Source: JBLHKS01 sp047620505 (GTDB lineage: Bacteria > Verrucomicrobiota > Verrucomicrobiia > Verrucomicrobiales > DEV007). Taken from it: a stretch of 6,267 bases of DNA. The translations under genes were made by a program, and so were the position numbers. The stretch spans positions 1 to 6,267 of the forward strand of contig JBLHKS010000316.1 of NCBI GenBank assembly GCA_047620505.1, in the 5' to 3' direction. Below the pieces are notes generated by a model. It was not told where the DNA came from. It saw nothing but the letters and a program-made list of their open reading frames with translations, and did not search any database. This document shows, piece after piece, positions 1-6,267 of the stretch; position 1 is the first letter of the stretch; each line of letters starts with the position of its first letter.

Positions 1-2761
1 GGCCGTCGGTTGTCGTAACGGCGTAAGCCAGAAACTCCGGTTTAACCTCGCGATTGGGATCAAGGATGTTGAGCAACACCGACGCCATCCCGCGTTGCCG
101 GATCCCTTTGAGTTCCGCGCCAACCTCATTGCCAACGTCCTCAAGGCGATGACAGGCGGAACAGCTAACGCGGAAGATCTCCTTACCGCGGGCCTCGTCC
201 CCCGCCATTTCCAAAGCGGGTTGGTACTTTTTCACGACGGCCTCTCGTGAGGCTGCGGCATCGACGAAAAGCTGGGTCACGCGCGCGACCACCTCTTTGT
301 CAGAATGCTGTCGCAGCAGCTGAACGCGGGCCGGATCCAGCTCAAACGTCTTCACGGTTCCGGCTTCAACGGCATCGAGAAGCTGGTTCAGCCAAGCGCC
401 CCGGGAAAGCATGGTTTCCACCGCGAGTGCGCGGGATCGAGGACTAAGCCCGGACCACGATTCGAGAAGGAGGTTCGCGACCTCCGCGTCGCTGAATTCG
501 GCGGCGACCTCAAGGGCGGCTTGCTGAACGGGCGGAGTCTGACTCGGCGCCATCAGGCTCTTCAACAGCCGCCTGACACTGGCAAAAGACGCCAGATGCA
601 GACTGCGGATCGCCTCGGTTCTTGCCTCTGTTTCAGCTGACGGATCTGCCGCGGTTTGTCGGGCTTGAGCCACGATCTTCTTTAGCATCTCGGATGCGTC
701 TCCCGAGGTGGCTTTGAGGATTTGCGCTCGCGCTTCAGCGGTCTGCTTCTCGACGAGCGCCTGAACCAGCTTCATTCGAGTGGCCTGATCGATCGGCGAG
801 AGCGCGCCCACGACGCGAGCGATATCGGAGTTGTTTCCGCTCGCCCCAATCTGACGGGCGAGCATCGCGAGTAGCGCTTGTCCTTCGCTCGAAGCCGTGA
901 ACGCCTCGTCCGCAACGAGACGTTGAAATACAGAAGACGCATTCTTGCCAGTGGAACTGAGCACGGCCATTCGGAGCCACGAATCTTCCACATCGCGAAT
1001 CGCGAGTTTCGCCAATGCATCAGCCGACGCTGGAGCGTCGAACGATCCAAGTGTGAAGGCTGCCTGGAAACGAACATTGATGTCCGAATCCCGCGCAAGG
1101 ATGGCGACTTGCGCTTGAAGCGGGATCGAGGTTTCGAGGAACGCCTCCGACAGCCGCAGAGCCTGAATTCGCGCAGCTGGGGAAGGATCGGCGAGCAATG
1201 CGAGCACGTCGGATTCTTCAACGGAGTTCAGCCCTTCCAGCACATGCAGAGCAGTAGCTCGGCCAATTGCGCTCTCGGCGTTCGCGAGCATTTGGCGGAG
1301 ATCGGGAACGACGCTTTGATCCTGTCGCTGATAGATCAAGCGAGCGGCGGTGTCGCGATGCCATCCGTTAGGGTGATCCAGAAGGCCCACGAGATCGTCA
1401 AATTTTGGCGCTGGCCGACGCTCCTCGTCTTCTCGAACGAACCGGTAAATGCGCCCACGATCGTTTCCGCTAACCGCGTCGATATGTTCAAGAAATTCGG
1501 GCGGCAGGAATGCGGCTCCCTCGATCAATTCGCGATACATATCGAGCACGAGCAGGTTTCCATCCGGTCCGTGGGTGAATTGAACCGGTCGAAACCAGAT
1601 ATCTTCCGAGGCAAGAAACTCCTTCTCCGGATCGGCGCGATCCGCGATGACGCCGACGCCATTCGGCGTGACCTTGGCGCGATAAATCAGATTATTCGCC
1701 ACCTCGCCGACAAACGCATTGCCCGCATGAGTTTCAGGCCAAGCGTCCCCGCGATAAATTGTGATTCCAGTCGCGCCCGTGAAGAATCCGAACGGCGTTC
1801 CTCCCTCATCCGATCCGCGAAACTCGCCGGACTTTCGCAATCGCGTTCGCAGCTGGCGCCACGGTTCCGGTGGACTGATCCGAAAGAGTTTTGTGTGCTT
1901 GCCATCCGGAGTGACGTCGACAGCAGCTGCTGGCGCCTCAAGCTGGGGATTGCGGGTGATGTAACGGTCATCATACATGATCCCCAGCGCCGGCTGGCTG
2001 TTGCCGCAGGTGAACTTACGCCCCCAATCATCCATGCTCATCCCGTGCTGACCACCTCCAGAGCTAAGCTCAAAATCCGTCGGGTTACGCGGATCGAGAA
2101 TCACGGAACGCGTCCGCGCTGACTGTGGTTCGGCCCCTTCAGCAGCCGGAGCCGTGATGTTTCCACCTGAGAGACTTGTCCAGATGTGAAACCGGTTGTC
2201 GAGCCCCCAGCGAATGGAATTGAGATGAGATTCCCCGGCTTTGTCATTGCCGAATCCCGTCAGCACGACCTCGCGCAGATCCGCTTTGCCGTCTCCGTCG
2301 GTGTCCTTGAGGTAGAGTAGGTCTGGCGCATCGCCCACAAACACGCCGCCGTCCCAAACCGCGATCGCCGAGGGATACTTCAGTCCAGTCGCGAACAACG
2401 TGCTTTTCTCAAAGTGCCCATCGCTGTCGACGTCTTCGAGCAAGGCGATCGATCCGGTCTCCTCGAATCCTTCGATAACGTACGAATTATACTGCGGAAG
2501 CTGGACAACGTAGAGGCGACCGTGTTCGTCGAATTCGGCAGCGATCGGATCGTGGATTTGTGGCTCCGATGCGACGAGTTCCACGCGAAACCCCGGTTGC
2601 AGCACCATCGCCTTCATCGAGTCCTCCGGAGACATCGGCTCGACGCGTGGCAGTTCTTTGCCGTAGGCCTCGGACTTATCGGGATCTTGCGCTTGGGAGT
2701 TTGCCCCTGCCATCGCGAGAGAAAACAGCAAGATGACAAGGGACGGTCTGATGGGAGTCAT
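1..2761 (-). CDS. PVC-type secreted dehydrogenase with HEAT-like region and C-terminal heme domain (C-terminus cut by window edge)
   Basis: An open frame of 920 codons runs from ATG at 2761 to the left edge without a stop. Residues 1-24 form a signal peptide (MTPIRPSLVILLFSLAMAGA core, likely cleavage after SQA), so the protein is exported. Residues about 45-445 match the putative membrane-bound dehydrogenase domain of Verrucomicrobia and Planctomycetes (TIGR02604 type, related to glucose/sorbosone dehydrogenase propellers): GRLYVVQLPQY, GQHGMSMDDWG, GPDGNLLVLDMY and the closing NDRGRIYRF. Two Asp-rich, calcium-loop-like stretches occur, DVDSDGHFE (110-118) and DTDGDGKAD (153-161). Residues about 450-840 are Ala/Leu-rich helices resembling HEAT repeats. 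Residues about 855-920 begin a TIGR02603-type heme domain with C867-S-A-C870-H871 (bases 163-149) and the typical LDPNREVKPEF segment; probably a few dozen residues are missing. The family is inferred to oxidise a sugar or alcohol in the periplasm and pass electrons to the heme; the substrate is unknown. No clear Shine-Dalgarno precedes the ATG, but the signal peptide supports this start. Family assignment is firm, activity is inference. Confidence 0.93.
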   Translation of the reverse strand, partial: MTPIRPSLVILLFSLAMAGANSQAQDPDKSEAYGKELPRVEPMSPEDSMKAMVLQPGFRVELVASEPQIHDPIAAEFDEHGRLYVVQLPQYNSYVIEGFEETGSIALLEDVDSDGHFEKSTLFATGLKYPSAIAVWDGGVFVGDAPDLLYLKDTDGDGKADLREVVLTGFGNDKAGESHLNSIRWGLDNRFHIWTSLSGGNITAPAAEGAEPQSARTRSVILDPRNPTDFELSSGGGQHGMSMDDWGRKFTCGNSQPALGIMYDDRYITRNPQLEAPAAAVDVTPDGKHTKLFRISPPEPWRQLRTRLRKSGEFRGSDEGGTPFGFFTGATGITIYRGDAWPETHAGNAFVGEVANNLIYRAKVTPNGVGVIADRADPEKEFLASEDIWFRPVQFTHGPDGNLLVLDMYRELIEGAAFLPPEFLEHIDAVSGNDRGRIYRFVREDEERRPAPKFDDLVGLLDHPNGWHRDTAARLIYQRQDQSVVPDLRQMLANAESAIGRATALHVLEGLNSVEESDVLALLADPSPAARIQALRLSEAFLETSIPLQAQVAILARDSDINVRFQAAFTLGSFDAPASADALAKLAIRDVEDSWLRMAVLSSTGKNASSVFQRLVADEAFTASSEGQALLAMLARQIGASGNNSDIARVVGALSPIDQATRMKLVQALVEKQTAEARAQILKATSGDASEMLKKIVAQARQTAADPSAETEARTEAIRSLHLASFASVRRLLKSLMAPSQTPPVQQAALEVAAEFSDAEVANLLLESWSGLSPRSRALAVETMLSRGAWLNQLLDAVEAGTVKTFELDPARVQLLRQHSDKEVVARVTQLFVDAAASREAVVKKYQPALEMAGDEARGKEIFRVSCSACHRLEDVGNEVGAELKGIRQRGMASVLLNILDPNREVKPEFLAYAVTTTDG

Positions 2762-2855
2762 GAGCTGAGTATTACGCAGAATCATCACAAGACCAACTGG
2801 TTGAAGATCGGCGCTGCGGGCTCTCGGCATGGCGAATATCGAACATAGCCGTCGC

Positions 2856-2898
2856 GGATTTTCGATCCTCTCGTCGGCACGATCGAGCCTCAAAATCC
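2856..2898. repeat. Imperfect inverted repeat in the gap between mddA and the dehydrogenase gene
   Basis: On the plus strand GGATTTT (2856-2862) followed by CGATC (2863-2867) can pair with GATCG (2881-2885) and AAAATCC (2892-2898), leaving a 13-nt loop and a 6-nt bulge (2886-2891). That gives 12 base pairs in two blocks. It lies 41 bp past the mddA stop and 95 bp before the dehydrogenase start. No T-run follows the second arm on the minus strand, so it is not a textbook terminator. It could be a bulged transcript hairpin or chance. Nothing else recognisable was seen in 2762-2938. Confidence 0.3.
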
Positions 2899-2938
2899 TG
2901 ACAACGCCGCCAAGAACGGAAGCCCGAGCCGAGTTCGT

Positions 2939-3673
2939 CTACCGTTTGGGGATCGGCAAGATTTTGCGGACCCGTTTCTGATAATCTTCGTAATCCTTGC
3001 CCAGCGTCTCGACGAGGTTCCGTTCTTCAAAGTAGAGACCGATGAAGATGTAGACGCTCATCCCGAGGGTCAGCATCAAGTGGGTCGATGTCATCGTCGG
3101 GGCCGACCAGAAACCGACCAGCATCCCCAGTTGCATCGGGTGACGGACGATCTTGTAGAGGAGGCGATCCGTGAATTCTGGCGTCTCGAGAGTCTTCTTG
3201 ACGAGATTGTGGTAGACCTGCTGGAGTCCGAACAACTCGAAATGGTTGATCATGAAAGTCGCCGCCACCGCGATGGTCCAGCCCAGCAAATGCACGACGA
3301 TCAGGATGGTCCGGACGACTGAATTTTCCACATCCCAGACGACTCCGCTGAGCGGTTTCCAGAAAAGGCAGAGGACAATCATCAACACTCCGGACAGGAG
3401 GATGTAGATGCTGCGCTCGATGGCGTCCGGCACGATCTTTTTCCATGCCTTCTTGAAAGTCGGCCGCGCCATCACGGAGTGCTGCAGCCCCCAAATGGTG
3501 AGCAGGCCGAGATTCACCAGGATGGCAATCGCCGCCGGGCCCGACGCTGTTTTCGAGTCGACGTGGAGGGGAAGGAAATCCCAGCTGCCCATGAACAGAA
3601 GAAAATAAAAGAGCCCCGCCACCCCCACCGCATAGGCAAGGATTCCGAAAATGAAGATGACAATTCTGGTCAT
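2939..3673 (-). CDS. mddA: Methanethiol S-methyltransferase, MddA type (integral membrane)
   Basis: This complete 244-residue polytopic protein belongs to the NnrU / isoprenylcysteine methyltransferase-like superfamily and resembles the MddA family, which uses S-adenosylmethionine to methylate methanethiol to dimethyl sulfide at the inner membrane. Hydrophobic segments lie near residues 4-28, 45-62, 89-106, 120-142, 182-192 and 197-214. Family motifs, from memory of MddA proteins, appear in order: LQHSVMARP (63-71), VPDAIERSIY (81-90), VWDVE (112-116), NHFELFGLQQV (143-153), VRHPMQLG (176-183), FWSAPTMTSTHLM (188-200), EERNL (216-220) and YEDY (228-231). The RHP and EER elements form the likely cofactor-binding C-terminal region. 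The length fits the family (about 240-270). ATG at 3673 is chosen because it opens directly into the first helix; there is no strong Shine-Dalgarno. The frame closes with TAG at 2941-2939. No neighbouring methionine gamma-lyase or sulfur gene is visible, so the methanethiol source is unknown. A different methyl acceptor cannot be excluded from sequence alone. Confidence 0.82.
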   Translation of the reverse strand: MTRIVIFIFGILAYAVGVAGLFYFLLFMGSWDFLPLHVDSKTASGPAAIAILVNLGLLTIWGLQHSVMARPTFKKAWKKIVPDAIERSIYILLSGVLMIVLCLFWKPLSGVVWDVENSVVRTILIVVHLLGWTIAVAATFMINHFELFGLQQVYHNLVKKTLETPEFTDRLLYKIVRHPMQLGMLVGFWSAPTMTSTHLMLTLGMSVYIFIGLYFEERNLVETLGKDYEDYQKRVRKILPIPKR

Positions 3674-3936
3674 GGCGTCGGTATCTTGATTCGTCGCGCT
3701 CGTTCGTCGACCGAATTATCCCATGCTTCCAACGTGAGACGGAGTTCCTTTCGTTGCCCGCCACTGCCCCAAGCGATACTTTGGCCCAAGTCAGCGCCAG
3801 AACGAAGCAGCCTCGCGATCGGGCTCCTCGAACCACGATTTCCAAGATGGCGTCGAAGGCGTGAAACTCTACGAATTCCGCCCCGCTTAGCGGCGTGATC
3901 GGGATCTCTCGCGAGTTTGTTCACGCAATCGGTCAT
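3670..3936 (-). CDS. Doubtful 88-codon ORF between the phosphoesterase and mddA
   Basis: The frame opens with ATG at 3936, overlapping the TGA (3935-3933) of the restored phosphoesterase frame, and closes with a TGA that overlaps the mddA ATG (3673). ATGA overlaps at both ends are what translationally coupled genes look like. Against it, the product is Arg-rich with no recognisable domain, signal peptide or membrane segment, and it uses many CGA, AGA, AGG and ATA codons unlike the flanking genes. It resembles no family known to me. It more likely marks an untranslated 259-bp spacer than a real protein. Confidence 0.18.
   Translation of the reverse strand: MTDCVNKLARDPDHAAKRGGIRRVSRLRRHLGNRGSRSPIARLLRSGADLGQSIAWGSGGQRKELRLTLEAWDNSVDERARRIKIPTP
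3715..3723 (-). promoter_or_regulatory. Possible extended -10 element upstream of mddA
   Basis: Read on the minus strand this is TGGGATAAT: an extended -10 TG, one spacer base, and GATAAT, which differs from TATAAT at one position. It ends 41 bp before the mddA ATG, a sensible distance for a short leader. No good -35 box is found 16-18 bp upstream, which extended -10 promoters tolerate. Sigma factor preferences of this organism are unknown, so this is only a candidate. Confidence 0.22.
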
Positions 3937-6267
3937 CGGCGTTGTCGGCCGACCCAGATTTCCAAGTTTCGCACTTTGTAATCATTCGGGCCAAACGTCC
4001 AATCCGGGTTACCCGTTTCCTGTGAGCCGATCCCAATTCCGCTGCCGGTGACCGACAACACCATCTCTTCGGCACCAGGGGTGATGTTTCCCACCTGCAT
4101 CGATCCATGTCCGGCAGCCGTCGTGCCGCCGCTGTCTTTCCAATCCCAGACGTCGGTCGAATTGTAGAGCCCGCCACCCTACCGTTGTAGTTGCTGGACC
4201 AGAACTCGACGATTCCGGCGATACCGGAACCGGTCTTCACGTTCGGGTGATTCGACTCGATGGTCATGTTAGAGACTTCCGTTCCGTTCTCGACAATGTT
4301 GCTCCCGACCGCCGGAACGCCGACCAGGGCGGGATCGGTTTTGAATGCGTCCATCGATACCCAAACCCAGAAATCGTCCAACTCGAGGTAGTAGCCGACG
4401 CGATCGAACGAGCCCTTCTTGATGTCCGCCGAGTTGTCGACGTCGTATTTGTTCGCATCGCCGAACGTGTTGAATCCGTTTCTCTGGTACAGCAGCTGCA
4501 TCCCGGACATTTCTCTTGAAGAGACGTTGTGGGGAATGCCCGCGAGGAAGCGCGCCGAGGACAGGGCAACGCGCGAGAACCGGACTTCATCCAGCGCAAC
4601 GCGCTGCGGGTTCGAGGTGGAGCCGAGTTGAAACGGCTTAGTTTCAGGCGCGCCGATTCGCGAGTGCGGGATTGGTCCGTTGGCCACGTTTTCTCCATCG
4701 TAGAAAAGCTGCGGCGCCCCCATCTCCGGCCCGGCGTCCGCGTGATTCCAGACAACGGCGAAGTGATGCGGCGCCGGCGAATAAAGCTCGATCTCCGTGG
4801 TCATCACATCGATCGGTTCACCCTCTCCGCTGAGGCGAAACCGCATGCTGCCGGGCGACTCCGAATCGGCCCCGGCCCTCACATCAACCCGCCAATTGCC
4901 GCTCTCCGCGATCGTGACCGGCTTCTGCTCGCCGCCATTCATGAGCCAGCCCTCGAAGGTGAACGAAGCGTCGGCGGTCAGGTCAAAAACCCCTGACGCT
5001 TCCGGCTCAGCCCAGACTCCGAGGGTGAGGGCGGAGGTGTTCGCCTCATCGGTCAACCGAATCGGGTCGGGTGCCAAGTTGCCGATAACGCGGCCCGGCG
5101 AAAGCATTTTGAGAGGGTGAACTCCACCGCTGTCCGCGAGGACCGCGTCCGCAGTTTCGTTGCCAAAGCGCCAGTAAGCCAGAGTCTCAGGTTTCGGCTC
5201 AGGTTTGGGAACAGGCGGCGGATTGGGCTTAGATTTCGGGATTGGTTTCGGTGCTGGAGTCTTCGGTTCAGCAATCGGCGGAGGTTTGGGGTTTGGAGTT
5301 TCGAGCTTGGCGACCGTGACCGGTTCTATGGGAGCTTGAGCTGGCTTGGGCGCTTCCGCCAGCAGCTGCTGGTTCGTCGCCGCCGTCCCCGAATCCGGTT
5401 GGCCGGATTTTTTCCCCGGCTGAAAGAGAAAAAGAACGCCGATCCCGGCTAACAAAACGACCGCGATGAAGATCGTGATGACTGCTGTCAGGCTGAGCTT
5501 TCTGGGATCCGAAACTGGTCTTGGCTTCGGCTTGGTTGCGGTGCTGGCGTCGTCCGGCAGAACCAACCGTTTCGGCTGGCGAACCTGGAATCGTTTGAGG
5601 TAATCCAGATTTTCCGGAGCCTCCATATCGATCGTCATCGCTTGGATCGCCCCGTCCTCGGTCGCCGCTTTGTGATCGAGGACGTTGAGAAAGTACGGCG
5701 TAACCTCCAAAGTTGTCCCAGCCAGATCCAATCGGTAGGCTTCGGCGTCGAAATCGATTCTCCGGAAAAAGACCTCTCGTGTGTCCGAGTCGTAGATGAC
5801 GTATCGCGCGCGAATGTCGTCCGGATTCCGCGGCTCGCCGACAGAGCCGACGTTGATGACGTAGCGATGATTTTCCTCAAGCTGACAATTCTCGTCAGGC
5901 AGTGGGCGGACCTCGCCGTCGGTGTCGAGATCGAAAACCAGCGGCTGATGCGTGTGGCCAACGAAGGTGACGAAATGATCGTTGCTTGCGAGGTTGGACG
6001 TCGCGTCGTCGGCATTCTCGATGTAGTTGAATCGGCCGGGCTCAGTGATTTCGGCATGAACAAAAAGAATGTCCTCGGTTTCCAAGGTGAGCGGCGTGTC
6101 GAGAAGAAACTGCTTGGATTCGGCGCTGAGTTGTTCGCGAGTCCACTCAATTACCGCCCGCGCACTCGGGTTGAACCATTCGACATCGATGATGCCAACC
6201 GCAGCGGCGTCGTGATTACCAAGGACGAAATGGTCGGTCTGTGAACGGATGGCGGAGAGAACTTCTT
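3933..6267 (-). CDS. Membrane-anchored calcineurin-like phosphoesterase with LamG-type and C-terminal periplasmic domains (5' end missing, one frameshift)
   Basis: The frame enters at the right edge; residues are numbered from the first whole codon (6265). Residues 1-200 are a metallophosphoesterase of the YfcE/ApaH-like superfamily: LGNHD (15-19), FNPSARAVIEWT (31-42), FVHAE (68-72), GHTHQP (103-108) and INVGSVGEPRNPDD (137-150), the last typical of this small phosphodiesterase group. The first two metal motifs (DxH and GDxxx) lie outside the window. A single helix at about 258-281, preceded by Arg/Lys, puts the enzyme in the cytoplasm. A Pro/Lys-rich linker (303-360) follows, then a LamG/concanavalin-like domain (about 361-575) ending DEVRFSRVALSSARFL, and a C-terminal domain (about 588 to the end) with GYYLELDDFWVWVSMDAF. 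After NYNG at residue 695 the frame is lost near 4178; the frame starting at 4178 continues sensibly as GGGLYNSTDVWDWKDSGG to NLEIWVGRQRR and TGA at 3935-3933. The uncorrected frame instead runs to 3887 with an unrelated Arg/Ser-rich tail. An in-frame TTG at 6085 is not the real start, because GNHD lies upstream. Substrate and ligand are unknown. Confidence 0.88.
4177..4181 (-). other. Frameshift site in the phosphoesterase/LamG gene
   Basis: Upstream of here the coding frame reads AAC TAC AAC GGT AGG (N-Y-N-G-R). Downstream, sensible protein lies in the frame that begins with GGT at 4178, and this frame has a TAG at 4181-4179 directly before the junction. Adding one base to the GGG run (4179-4177) joins the two frames as N-Y-N-G-R-G-G-G-L-Y-N. 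The recovered 81 codons carry no stop and complete the C-terminal domain. No canonical slippery heptamer is present, so a real one-base deletion or a sequencing error is more likely than programmed frameshifting. Confidence 0.8.
5186..5359 (-). repeat. Low-complexity Pro/Lys-rich linker coding repeat
   Basis: These 58 codons encode a run of short PKP, PEPK and PKPP units with almost no hydrophobic residues, lying between the transmembrane helix and the LamG-like domain. At DNA level the minus strand shows imperfect reiteration of CCNAAACC- and CCGAAACC-like hexamers to octamers. Such linkers commonly act as stiff, extended spacers across the periplasm or cell wall. The reiteration also makes the stretch prone to length change by slippage. 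Confidence 0.7.

Noticed and set aside
878..2122. A 414-codon plus-strand open frame
   Set aside because: It lies antisense to the dehydrogenase gene, whose minus-strand frame shows the signal peptide, family motifs and heme site. The plus-strand product has no recognisable domain and is a product of GC-rich codon bias.
2769..2796. Promoter-like TTGGTC and TAATAC boxes with a 16-bp spacer just before the dehydrogenase ATG
   Set aside because: Each box matches its consensus at only three of six positions, and transcription would start almost at the ATG. A leaderless message is possible but the match is too weak to call.
3027..3845. A 272-codon minus-strand frame overlapping mddA
   Set aside because: It reads the mddA region out of frame, gives a His/Arg/Gly-rich product without motifs, and would conflict with the clear membrane methyltransferase frame.
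3883..3893. Perfect small palindrome CCGCTTAGCGG downstream of the phosphoesterase gene as a terminator
   Set aside because: The stem is only 4 bp with a 3-nt loop and no T-run follows on the minus strand, so it falls short of an intrinsic terminator.
4175..4195. Programmed -1 ribosomal frameshifting as the cause of the frame switch
   Set aside because: No X-XXY-YYZ slippery heptamer is present at the switch and no clear stimulating structure was recognised just downstream. An indel explains it more simply.
5642..6244. A 200-codon plus-strand open frame with a fairly protein-like composition
   Set aside because: It is the mirror of the metallophosphoesterase codons; the minus strand carries GNHD, FVHAE and GHTH in order, which cannot be chance.

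Overview
The window looks like a chromosomal segment from a member of the PVC group, most likely a verrucomicrobium, with a planctomycete as the alternative. Three things point there: a secreted propeller-type dehydrogenase fused to HEAT-like helices and a C-terminal heme domain, a family greatly expanded in Verrucomicrobia and Planctomycetes; a phosphoesterase tethered through one membrane helix to a LamG-type domain; and long Pro/Lys linkers. This is a judgement from family knowledge, and no rRNA or other marker gene is present. No tRNA, rRNA, CRISPR array, insertion sequence or phage gene was seen.

All supported genes are on the minus strand. From right to left (transcription order): (i) 6267 to 3933, a 5'-truncated metallophosphoesterase joined through a transmembrane helix and a Pro/Lys-rich linker to a LamG-like domain and a further C-terminal domain. 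Its reading frame is broken once, near 4178. (ii) 3932 to 3674, a 259-bp gap that holds a doubtful 88-codon ORF touching both neighbours through ATGA overlaps, and a possible extended -10 promoter. (iii) 3673 to 2939, a complete six-helix membrane methyltransferase that closely matches the methanethiol S-methyltransferase MddA family (methanethiol to dimethyl sulfide). (iv) 2938 to 2762, a 177-bp gap with an imperfect inverted repeat. (v) 2761 to 1, a large secreted PVC-type dehydrogenase with HEAT-like helices and one CxxCH heme motif, cut by the left edge just inside the heme domain.

The three genes share orientation, but the gaps of 177 and 259 bp and the unrelated functions give no strong reason to see one operon or pathway. 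I do not see a clearly new multi-gene system. The best leads are the envelope-spanning phosphoesterase/LamG architecture with its frameshift, and the MddA-type enzyme in a lineage where dimethyl sulfide production would be worth confirming.
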